NCBI GenBank assembly: GCA_023662705.1
Contig: JAMPIM010000063.1
Location: 1-7,417, forward strand
From: Candidatus Gastranaerophilales bacterium
GTDB taxonomy: Bacteria; Cyanobacteriota; Vampirovibrionia; Gastranaerophilales; Gastranaerophilaceae
Direction: 5' to 3'
DNA length: 7,417 bases
The notes under the pieces are model-generated. The model saw only the letters and a list, made by a program, of their open reading frames with translations, did no database searches and was not told the DNA's origin. A program made the translations under genes and the position numbers. Below, in pieces: positions 1-6,319 of the stretch (position 1 is the first letter of the stretch; each line of letters starts with the position of its first letter).

Positions 1-806
1 CAGGGTTTGGTATTGCAATCAAACAAAAAGAAGTTCTTTTTTCTGAACAATCACCGTTCCAGAAGGTTGAAATTATCGATACAGATTCATCTTTGGGTAA
101 AATCCTTACTCTTGATGATTTGATGATGACTACGGAAGGTGATGAGTTCCATTATCACGAAATGATTGCTCATATTCCTATGATGCATCACAAAGCTCCT
201 AAAACAGTTCTTGTAATTGGCGGAGGTGATGGCGGTACTGTTCGTGAAGTTCTTAAACACGATACAGTAGAAAAAGTTGTTCTTTGTGAAATTGATGGAA
301 TGGTTATTGATGCTTGCAAAAAATACCTTCCAACTATAGCCTGTGAACTTGATAATCCTAAATGCGAAATTCTTGTTGAAGATGCTATTGAATACATCAA
401 AGACAAAGAAAACATGTTTGATATAGTTTTAATCGATTCTACTGACCCAATGGGACCCGGAGAAGGTTTATTTACGGAAGAATTCTATACAAATGTTAAA
501 CGCTCACTAAAAGAAGGCGGAATTGTCGCAGCACAATCTGAATCACCTTTTGTAAATAAAGAAGAAATCAAAAAAATGTACACTCTTCTTAAAAAGGTAT
601 TCCCAATCTGCTCAACTTACACTTCAAATATCCCGACTTATCCTGGTGGATATTGGGCTTGGGCATTTTGTTCAGAAACAGTTAAACCGCTTTCATACTG
701 GGATGAAAGACGTGGAAACGAAATTACAAAAACTTGTAAAATTTATAACAAAGAGTACCACGAAGCAAGATTTGCGCTTCCGAATTACTTGAAAGAGTTA
801 TTATAA
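1..806 (+). CDS. speE: Spermidine synthase (polyamine aminopropyltransferase), N-terminus outside window
   Basis: The enzyme transfers the aminopropyl group of decarboxylated S-adenosylmethionine to putrescine, giving spermidine and methylthioadenosine in the cytoplasm. The reading frame is open from base 3 (GFGIAIKQKEVLFSE...) to TAA at 804-806, so 267 residues are visible. Against a family length of about 280-290, some 15-20 N-terminal residues lie upstream. A TTG at 93 is in frame but is not the start, because the preceding residues match the family's N-terminal beta domain (VLFSEQSPFQKVEI). Diagnostic motifs are the nucleotide-binding GGGDGGTVREVLKH, the acidic strand VVLCEIDGMVID, the catalytic segment LIDSTDPMGPGEGLFTEEFY and the substrate-loop segment IPTYPGGYW. 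No frame damage is seen. The gene ends in its own hairpin terminator and faces the aldolase gene of the opposite strand. The family call is secure; the exact amine acceptor is inferred. Confidence 0.95.
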   Translation, partial: GFGIAIKQKEVLFSEQSPFQKVEIIDTDSSLGKILTLDDLMMTTEGDEFHYHEMIAHIPMMHHKAPKTVLVIGGGDGGTVREVLKHDTVEKVVLCEIDGMVIDACKKYLPTIACELDNPKCEILVEDAIEYIKDKENMFDIVLIDSTDPMGPGEGLFTEEFYTNVKRSLKEGGIVAAQSESPFVNKEEIKKMYTLLKKVFPICSTYTSNIPTYPGGYWAWAFCSETVKPLSYWDERRGNEITKTCKIYNKEYHEARFALPNYLKELL

Positions 807-810
807 AAAG

Positions 811-832
811 AGAGCCGAAAGGCTCTTTTTTT
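811..832. terminator. Bidirectional Rho-independent terminator
   Basis: A perfect 6-bp stem AGAGCC/GGCTCT (811-816 and 821-826) closes a GAAA tetraloop. On the + strand it is followed by a run of Ts, terminating the spermidine synthase gene. On the - strand the same hairpin is followed by CTTTTTA, so it also ends the aldolase operon. The aldolase stop codon (833-831) sits inside the + strand T tract, so the two convergent units share one compact terminator. Confidence 0.9.
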
Positions 833-1454
833 ATCTCAATCCCAAAATTTCCTGAGCCTGAGCTTCGTTTAATAACTTTGCTCCGCCCAAAATTTCCGTA
901 TTTAATACAACCTGCGCATAAGATTCCGCAAGTTCCAGTTTTAAATAGGCATCCTCTATTGTTTTGGATGCTACAATAAACCCGTGGTTTGCCATTAAAA
1001 CAGCATCATATTTGTCAAAATATTTAACGGTATTATCAACCAGCTCACGGGTTGATGGTAATGCATAATCAGCAAGCGGAATCCCGCCAAAATAAAAAAC
1101 ATTCTCTGCCATAATCGGCGACATTAAATCTTTACCGGCAGATGCAAAACTGCTCAAATATGGCGAATGGACATGAATTATGTAATTAATTTCAGGTCTT
1201 TGTTTATAGATTTCTATATGTAAAAACTTTTCACTCGAAGGCTTTTTATTTTTTTCTAAAGATTTACCCTCAAAATCAGTATAAACAATATGTTTCTTTT
1301 CTAAATACCCGTTTGCAGAGCCTGATGTTGTAATTAACATCCCGTCTTTAAATCTTGCAGAAATGTTACCTGAATATCCGGGAGTATAGTTTTTTTCTCC
1401 GCATAATTTACCGTAAGATATAATTTGATTTTCAAGTTTTGATCTTAAAAACAT
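831..1454 (-). CDS. Class II aldolase/adducin-family protein (fuculose-phosphate aldolase type)
   Basis: This 207-residue cytoplasmic protein belongs to the zinc-dependent class II aldolase/adducin family: L-fuculose-1-P aldolase, L-ribulose-5-P 4-epimerase, methylthioribulose-1-P dehydratase or aldolase. All catalytic positions of the FucA type are visible: the phosphate-binding GYSGNISAR (residues 26-34) and TTSGS (42-46), PSSE with the catalytic acid Glu75, the zinc ligands His94 and His96 in HVHSP, and His157 in MANHGF. The spacing matches E. coli FucA (Glu73, His92, His94, His155). The length is normal and nothing is truncated. The ATG overlaps the stop of the upstream LptD-like gene by one base (TAATG), with AGAGG 7 bases before it inside that gene, so translation is probably coupled. 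The substrate cannot be read from the sequence. Sugar-phosphate cleavage and methylthioribulose-1-P cleavage are both possible, the latter because spermidine synthase lies next door. Confidence 0.88.
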   Translation of the reverse strand: MFLRSKLENQIISYGKLCGEKNYTPGYSGNISARFKDGMLITTSGSANGYLEKKHIVYTDFEGKSLEKNKKPSSEKFLHIEIYKQRPEINYIIHVHSPYLSSFASAGKDLMSPIMAENVFYFGGIPLADYALPSTRELVDNTVKYFDKYDAVLMANHGFIVASKTIEDAYLKLELAESYAQVVLNTEILGGAKLLNEAQAQEILGLR

Positions 1455-3601
1455 TATAAGACCTCTTCCATTATTTTTATGTCTTCAACAACAGCCCTTT
1501 GTAATGTTTTTTGTTTCTTAGGTGATTCAAAACTGTTTTCATTTTTATCTTCAAGGTTTTCTGATTTTTTCTTTTTATGCTGTTTTATTTCCAGAGTTTC
1601 GTATTCTACATTAGCTCCTTTTGCATCCATTTTCATTTCAAGAGTACAATAGAGGTTTTCTCTGACAAAATCGTAACCTAAATTTACTTTCATATCATCA
1701 GGTCCTACAGAGAAATAGAACGAATTTTCCTGAAAATCTCTTCCATTTACAGCATCATTAGTAAGGTTTATTGAACTAAACCATGATATTGTTAAATATC
1801 TTGATAATCTGAAATACTCTCTTAAGTATAGGTTCTGTTTACCATATCTGTAAGCATCAAAAACAGGCATTGGAGTATTGTCATCATATACAGAGAAATA
1901 ATATCCGATATCTTGCATCCAACGTTTGTATTGTGTATGTAATCTTGGCCCGATACGTCCGATAACCTGAGTATCGCCTGTCCCGTAAATACCTGCTGAC
2001 AATTGAGAATTTACTCCAAAAGAAAATGCTTTTAGCTTTTCTTTGTCTTCATAGCTGTATAAATCTTGACCTGCTTCTGCCATATATCTGAAACGGGTTG
2101 TACCGGTTTCGTTACCTTGAAGTCTTTCAAAGTGGTTATCGTAATCCAAATCCTGATAATAACCTGCATCAAATCTGTGTCTGTAATGGGAGCGCTGCCC
2201 CTTTAGCAAGAAAGAATTTGATGAATAAGTTTTATCATAAACTAACTCAGCACCATATTTTGGTCTTCTGCGTCCTAAAAACCATTCTTCAAAATAGCTG
2301 TTCATACCATATTGTAAGAATAAATTATCATCAAGCTTTTGTTTACCATAAACAATGAACTTGCTATTAGCAGTACCGTAAGCAGCCATTGTTTGGTTAG
2401 TGCCGCTGCTGAATCGTCCGTAACCGCCTATTCCGAATCCGCTTTTGTAATTCAAAATTGGCATTGCTTTTAAAACAGAGCCTTTTGGTAATTCGAATAC
2501 AAATCCAGGGCCAGTATAAATACCCAATCCGCGATAAGAACCGATTTCCCAAATATTGCTTTCTACAAAATCGTGGTTTTTGTTTGTATAAATTTTAACG
2601 GCAGGGACTTTAAATAAAGTTTTTTCACCCTTAAAAATGTGAGGTTTTTTAAGGGAAATAATTTCCAAGTCACCTTTTTGTGTGATTTTAATATCTTTTG
2701 CTTGTAATTTTATAACTCCGTTTTCAATATCTTTTTCAAAAGTTTCATCTTTCGGAGTCATCATTGTGCGTGTTCTTGGACCGCGTGTCGCAGAATGAAA
2801 TTCAATCGGATAAGAGCCGCTGACTTCAATAGAACCATTTTCCTGAACAACTCTGTCTCCATAAACATAGCCTTTTTTAGCTTTAATTTCAACAGTTCCT
2901 GTTTTTGTCATCGGATTTTCAATCAAAGCATTTTCTTCGTTCATATCAACAAAGATATAATCACCAGTGATAGTGCGTCCGCTTTTAAGTATTCTTACAT
3001 TGCCTTCTGCTTTAATAGTGTTATTGATTCTGTCAAAAGTAATTGTATCAGCTTTAACGACAGTATTTTGTTTAACAAATTCTACGCTGACATTGCCTTT
3101 AGCATTGATAAGGTAGTTAGGAGTGTCATAGTCAACATTATCGCAATCTAAGATAATATCTTCCGTTTCACTTTCTTCTACTGCTTTGTCTTTTTTTCGG
3201 AAGAATGATTTTTTAGATTTTTGATTTTCAATTGTTGATTCTTCATCGGCTTCAAATCCATCAGGATTGATTTCTTCAAAATCATCAACAAGCTCTTTTG
3301 AAGCGTATTCGGAAGTCTCAATTTCTCCTGTATATAAATCTGAGGCTGTAGGAGCTAATTCAAACTTCTTATTTTCTTTGTCATGGAATTTTTGCTTGAG
3401 TTTCAGCCTTAAAAGTTTAACAGGCGGAATCGTTTCCTTCGATGAACTTTTTTTATTATCTGTAATATTTTCTTCATTGGCAGGCGGAGTAAAGAATGCA
3501 TCGCCTGTATAATCTGAAGCTTCTGAAAATGCAAAATCTGCTGAAGCAGAATTTGCAGCAACAATTGATGATATTAAAGCTATTATTAATTTCTTTTTCA
3601 A
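1454..3601 (-). CDS. lptD: LptD/OstA-like outer-membrane LPS assembly protein
   Basis: A 715-residue protein with a cleavable signal peptide (residues 1-21, ending SASA), a long charged linker (about 22-147), an OstA/LptA-type beta-jellyroll (about 148-262: YLINAKGNVSVEF, ADTITFDRINNTIKAEGNVRI) and a C-terminal region of amphipathic, aromatic-rich strands (about 330-657) expected to form the beta barrel. In the family, LptD with LptE takes lipopolysaccharide from the LptA bridge and inserts it into the outer leaflet. The start is TTG at 3601-3599. AGGA (3613-3610) lies 8 bases upstream and overlaps the TAG stop of the preceding peptidase gene, and the signal peptide begins exactly there. Oddities are the N-terminal linker, a lysine/glutamate-rich tail after the last predicted strand, and only two cysteines (153 and 652). 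The fold assignment is good; LPS as the cargo is inferred from the family. Confidence 0.85.
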   Translation of the reverse strand: MKKKLIIALISSIVAANSASADFAFSEASDYTGDAFFTPPANEENITDNKKSSSKETIPPVKLLRLKLKQKFHDKENKKFELAPTASDLYTGEIETSEYASKELVDDFEEINPDGFEADEESTIENQKSKKSFFRKKDKAVEESETEDIILDCDNVDYDTPNYLINAKGNVSVEFVKQNTVVKADTITFDRINNTIKAEGNVRILKSGRTITGDYIFVDMNEENALIENPMTKTGTVEIKAKKGYVYGDRVVQENGSIEVSGSYPIEFHSATRGPRTRTMMTPKDETFEKDIENGVIKLQAKDIKITQKGDLEIISLKKPHIFKGEKTLFKVPAVKIYTNKNHDFVESNIWEIGSYRGLGIYTGPGFVFELPKGSVLKAMPILNYKSGFGIGGYGRFSSGTNQTMAAYGTANSKFIVYGKQKLDDNLFLQYGMNSYFEEWFLGRRRPKYGAELVYDKTYSSNSFLLKGQRSHYRHRFDAGYYQDLDYDNHFERLQGNETGTTRFRYMAEAGQDLYSYEDKEKLKAFSFGVNSQLSAGIYGTGDTQVIGRIGPRLHTQYKRWMQDIGYYFSVYDDNTPMPVFDAYRYGKQNLYLREYFRLSRYLTISWFSSINLTNDAVNGRDFQENSFYFSVGPDDMKVNLGYDFVRENLYCTLEMKMDAKGANVEYETLEIKQHKKKKSENLEDKNENSFESPKKQKTLQRAVVEDIKIMEEVL

Positions 3602-3611
3602 AATCAGATTC

Positions 3612-4724
3612 CTATATATAGTTTAGAGGGTTATTTGGCTGACCGTTTACACGAACTTCGAAGTGACAATGAGGTCCTGTGCTGTATCCAGTCGTACCTT
3701 CATAACCGAGTGTTTGACCTTTTGTAACTCTTTGACCGTTTGTTACGGCAATAGAGTTCATATGAGCATATAATGTTGTAATAGGTTTTCCGTTTACAAT
3801 ACCGTGTTCCAGAATTACAACTTTTCCGTATCCGCCGTACCAACCTGAGTAAATAACTTTTCCTGAGTTAGAAGCTTTTATTGCTCCAAGGTTCGGCCCT
3901 CCGATATCAACCCCGGAGTGGAAAGAACGGCTGTTGAAAATAGGATGGGTTCTGTACCCGAAAGGAGAAGTTATTCTTCCTTGAATTGGTTTAATAAATC
4001 CTGAAGCAACCTGAACATTGCTGTCTTTTGCGGTTTTGTTGATATAAGTACCGATACTTGCGGATTGTCTTTCAAGCTCTTTTTCAGCCTTTTGATAAGC
4101 AATACGGTCGGTTCTTAATTTATTAATCATGCTTTCGTTCTTAGCGATAGCTTTATTAATATAAGCTTGTTGAGAATTTATTGATGCTACGGAACGTTCA
4201 AGATTCCTTTTTCTTAATTGGATGTTGCGTGCAAGCTGGTTTATTTCATTAGCTTTGGCTTTTGCTTCAAGCATTTTGTTGTAGTCATCCTGTAAGATTA
4301 TTTTTTGGAAATACAATCTGTCCACAAGCATATTGATATCTTCTGAACTTAATAGAATTTCGAAGAAAGCTTTCCTCTGGGATTTATATACACAGCGTAC
4401 GTGATCTGCAAGTATAAAGTTAAGGGTGTTGTATTCTGCGGAAGCCTTGTCTAATCTTGCCTGTAGTCCGTCTAATTCTTTTTGTGCGGAGCGAATTTGA
4501 TTCTGAGAATTACTTAAATTCGTATTGGCGCTTTCAAGCTTCTGTTGGTTTTTGTATAATTTGTTTGTTTCAACGCTTTCTAACCATTTTAGACGGTTAA
4601 TTTTTTCTCTGGTTTGGCGTTTCTGGGTTTCAATGTCAGTTGCTGCATAAGAAGTTAAACACCCGCAAGTGTTTATTAAAATCGCTAAAAATATTAAAAT
4701 ATTTAATATTTTTTTTGAGTTCAC
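3612..4724 (-). CDS. EnvC/PcsB-like murein peptidase, M23 (LytM) family
   Basis: A 370-residue exported protein with a hydrophobic signal sequence (about 5-28), two long coiled-coil stretches (about 31-120 and 150-222) and a C-terminal M23/LytM domain (about 242-370). The coiled-coil part carries the EnvC/CwlO/PcsB signature (FFEILLSSEDINMLVDRLYF, 120-139), the region that in those families is engaged by FtsX. The metallopeptidase centre is complete: His269 and Asp273 (HSGVD), His321 (YAHM) and His352/His354 (HCH). It should therefore cleave peptidoglycan cross-bridges itself, unlike E. coli EnvC, which has lost these residues and only activates amidases. The start is GTG at 4724-4722, with GGGG 8 bases upstream inside the end of the small membrane-protein gene. 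It is the second gene of the operon and stops 10 bases before the LptD-like gene. No ftsE or ftsX gene is in the window. The family is certain; the partner is inferred. Confidence 0.93.
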   Translation of the reverse strand: MNSKKILNILIFLAILINTCGCLTSYAATDIETQKRQTREKINRLKWLESVETNKLYKNQQKLESANTNLSNSQNQIRSAQKELDGLQARLDKASAEYNTLNFILADHVRCVYKSQRKAFFEILLSSEDINMLVDRLYFQKIILQDDYNKMLEAKAKANEINQLARNIQLRKRNLERSVASINSQQAYINKAIAKNESMINKLRTDRIAYQKAEKELERQSASIGTYINKTAKDSNVQVASGFIKPIQGRITSPFGYRTHPIFNSRSFHSGVDIGGPNLGAIKASNSGKVIYSGWYGGYGKVVILEHGIVNGKPITTLYAHMNSIAVTNGQRVTKGQTLGYEGTTGYSTGPHCHFEVRVNGQPNNPLNYI

Positions 4725-4726
4725 GC

Positions 4727-4840
4727 TTATTTCCCCATGCTAAGTACTGTTGCAAGAACGGTAAAACCTACCATCCAAAGAATTACTGCAACTAAGATAA
4801 ATCCAACTATAATTTTTTTATTATTTCTAAAAAAGTCCAT
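4727..4840 (-). CDS. Small single-pass membrane protein (37 aa), unknown function
   Basis: This is an unrecognised 37-residue open reading frame, MDFFRNNKKI followed by one hydrophobic segment (about residues 10-34) and a short MGK end. Support for it being a real gene: it starts with ATG 5 bases after a strong ribosome-binding site, AGAGAGG (4852-4846). A promoter with consensus spacing ends just upstream. Its stop lies only 2 bases before the GTG of the M23 peptidase, and the peptidase's ribosome-binding site sits within its last codons. The positive residues Arg5, Lys8 and Lys9 before the segment predict the N-terminus in the cytoplasm and the C-terminus in the periplasm. As first gene of an envelope operon it may tether or assist the peptidase, or it may act mainly as a leader that couples translation to the peptidase. 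Neither role is shown by the sequence. Confidence 0.7.
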   Translation of the reverse strand: MDFFRNNKKIIVGFILVAVILWMVGFTVLATVLSMGK

Positions 4841-4861
4841 CTTAACCTCTCTAATAAGAAT

Positions 4862-4890
4862 ATCATAGTATAAAAAAAGCTTAATTTCAA
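4862..4890 (-). promoter_or_regulatory. Sigma-70-type promoter of the envelope operon
   Basis: On the - strand, TTGAAA (4890-4885) and TATGAT (4867-4862) are separated by exactly 17 bases, each one mismatch from consensus. The predicted start is near 4855, leaving a leader of about 15 bases that contains the AGAGAGG ribosome-binding site of the 37-residue gene. No other convincing promoter is seen inside the tightly packed four-gene operon. Confidence 0.7.
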
Positions 4891-4935
4891 TTAATTATAG
4901 ATTTGTTACAAAATTCGTGTTTTAATAAAACTGCT

Positions 4936-5508
4936 ATGAATACAAAGAAAAGATGTCCTTGGGCAGGAAATGATTCTATTTATATTGATTATCATGATAA
5001 TGAGTGGGGAAGAGAAGTTCATGATGATAACAAGTTGTTTGAAATGTTAATTCTTGAGGGCGCACAAGCAGGGCTTTCTTGGATTACTATTTTGAAAAAA
5101 CGAGAAGCTTATCGTAAGGCGTTTGACAGATTTGACCCTAAAAAAGTAGCACTTTATTCTGCTGATAAAGTAGAAGAGTTGATGAATAATCAAGGAATTG
5201 TAAGAAATAGATTAAAAATTAATTCTGCAATTATTAACGCTCAAGCATTTTTAAAGATTGTTGACGAATATGGAAGTTTTGATAAATATATCTGGAGTTA
5301 TGTTGACTATACTCCAATCGTCGGGCACTGGAAAAGCATAAGCGAAGTACCTGTAACAACGTCTATTTCGGATAAAATAAGCAAAGATTTGAAGAAGCGC
5401 GGGTTTAAGTTTGTCGGCTCAACAATAATTTATTCATTCATGCAGGCAATAGGTATGGTAAATGACCATATTACGGAGTGTTTTGTTTATAAGGAGAGGG
5501 GTAAATAA
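4936..5508 (+). CDS. tag: DNA-3-methyladenine glycosylase I
   Basis: A 190-residue base-excision repair enzyme that removes 3-methyladenine from alkylated DNA. It aligns throughout with E. coli Tag: RCPWAGND near the N-terminus, YHDNEWG, LFEMLILEGAQAGLSWITILKKR with the catalytic-pocket Glu41, KKRGFKFVGSTIIYSFMQAIGMVNDH at the end. The four zinc-snap ligands are present as Cys7, His20, His178 and Cys182. The start is placed at ATG 4936 because the family begins at this CPW segment. An in-frame TTG at 4903 would add 11 unmatched residues. No ribosome-binding site is visible before the ATG. A possible -10-like TTTAAT at 4921-4926 would put the transcript start almost on the ATG, so leaderless translation is possible but unproven. 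The gene is divergent from the envelope operon and convergent with the PH-domain gene 4 bases downstream, with no terminator. Confidence 0.95.
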   Translation: MNTKKRCPWAGNDSIYIDYHDNEWGREVHDDNKLFEMLILEGAQAGLSWITILKKREAYRKAFDRFDPKKVALYSADKVEELMNNQGIVRNRLKINSAIINAQAFLKIVDEYGSFDKYIWSYVDYTPIVGHWKSISEVPVTTSISDKISKDLKKRGFKFVGSTIIYSFMQAIGMVNDHITECFVYKERGK

Positions 5509-5512
5509 TATT

Positions 5513-6160
5513 CTAATCCAATCCTTTGTATTTTGTTCTAAAGCCAAGGTTTTCTTCTGGACGTAGTGCATTCGGATACATCGTATCTGTATATATATCT
5601 TCTTGTAATTTTTTGATAAGCTCAAAAACTTTTCTATAATCCTTGATATCTGCAATTGTCATTCCAACTTCTAAAGGCCTGCCATTTACTCTTACATTTG
5701 AGCTATAGAAATCTGCAATATTGTTGCTTGTTAAAACAACATCTCCAACTCCAATTAGTTGGTCTATTATTCCTCTGTGGATATTTACTCTTGCTAATTC
5801 TGAAAATGGTTTCATGTTGCAAGTATAAGAAAACAATCCTCCTGATGTGTAAACACCTTTATCTGTAACTATATATTCCGTATGTTGATATCTTCTAAAT
5901 ACAAATACTACACCCCCTAGATATATCCAAACGGGCATTAAGTGAATTAGTAAAAAGCCCAGAAGTAATGGTGAAGATTCCTTTGCAAATAATGTAACTC
6001 CTATTATTGTAAAATCAATTAATCCCCAAATAAAAGCAAAAGGCAGCAATGGATTAAAAATTCCTTCTAAAATAAAGCACCTTTTATTAGGCTTTCCACG
6101 CCATAGAACTTTCTCATCTTTGCCAACCATTAGTTCTAAATCAGATTTTGCATAATTCAT
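5513..6160 (-). CDS. Membrane protein with bacterial PH domain (YdbS/bPH_2-like)
   Basis: A 215-residue protein. A short N-terminal part containing a GKDEKVLWRGKP segment (13-24), typical of these families, is followed by two membrane-spanning segments (about 32-58 and 64-88). Next comes a bacterial PH-like domain (about 90-185: YIVTDKGVYTSGGLF, then ELARVNIHRG, then GVGDVVLTS) and a hydrophilic C-terminal tail. Proteins of this type sit in the inner membrane with the PH domain in the cytoplasm; their ligand is generally unknown and cannot be inferred here. The ATG at 6160 is preceded by AGGAGAG (6177-6171), 10 bases away, so the start is well supported. The gene begins only 35 bases after the 3' end of tRNA-Leu on the same strand and has no clear promoter of its own, so it is probably read from the tRNA transcript or from a promoter within the tRNA region. 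It converges with tag. Confidence 0.8.
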   Translation of the reverse strand: MNYAKSDLELMVGKDEKVLWRGKPNKRCFILEGIFNPLLPFAFIWGLIDFTIIGVTLFAKESSPLLLGFLLIHLMPVWIYLGGVVFVFRRYQHTEYIVTDKGVYTSGGLFSYTCNMKPFSELARVNIHRGIIDQLIGVGDVVLTSNNIADFYSSNVRVNGRPLEVGMTIADIKDYRKVFELIKKLQEDIYTDTMYPNALRPEENLGFRTKYKGLD

Positions 6161-6173
6161 ATATTATATTCTC

Positions 6174-6187
6174 TCCTATTATTAGGA
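6174..6187 (-). promoter_or_regulatory. Small hairpin covering the ribosome-binding site of the PH-domain gene
   Basis: On the - strand TCCTA (6187-6183) and TAGGA (6178-6174) pair around an ATAA loop, and the TAGGA arm contains most of the AGGAGAG ribosome-binding site. With 5 bp, the hairpin could weakly limit translation of the PH-domain gene. No T run follows, so it is not a terminator. Confidence 0.35.
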
Positions 6188-6195
6188 TTAAAAAA

Positions 6196-6277
6196 TGTCG
6201 ATGGGGGGACTTGAACCCCCAAGGATTTCTCCACACGCCCCTCAAACGTGCGCGTATACCGATTCCGCCACATCGAC
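6196..6277 (-). tRNA. tRNA-Leu (anticodon GAG)
   Basis: An 82-base class II tRNA. A perfect 7-bp acceptor stem GTCGATG/CATCGAC (6277-6271 with 6203-6197) carries discriminator A at 6196. The D arm is GCG/CGC with AATCGGTA in the loop. The anticodon arm is CACGT/GCGTG, loop TTGAGGG, giving anticodon GAG at 6243-6241 (reads CUC and CUU). A variable arm GGA-GAAA-TCC is diagnostic of the Leu/Ser/Tyr class, and the T arm is GGGGG-TTCAAGT-CCCCC. The discriminator A and the GGCGG-AAT-GGTA start fit leucine. The 3' CCA is not encoded (T follows), so it must be added by nucleotidyltransferase. Confidence 0.97.
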
Positions 6278-6319
6278 CCGTACTCTTGTTTATTCTCTTG
6301 TCAAAATTTTGTCTGTCTT

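Noticed and set aside
93..95. TTG as the start of spermidine synthase.
   Set aside because: The frame stays open to the window edge, and the 30 upstream residues match the family's N-terminal domain, so the real start is outside.
2098..3512. Three + strand open frames inside the LptD-like gene (2098-2358, 2795-3151, 3267-3512).
   Set aside because: They lie antisense to a gene with clear domains, have no ribosome-binding sites and encode compositionally odd peptides.
6299..6304. A perfect TTGACA on the - strand 21 bases before tRNA-Leu, considered as its -35 box.
   Set aside because: A -10 box 17 bases further on would lie at 6281-6276, overlapping the tRNA, with the start inside the tRNA, and the bases there do not resemble TATAAT. 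It is also part of the chance palindrome CAAAATTTTG (6302-6311).
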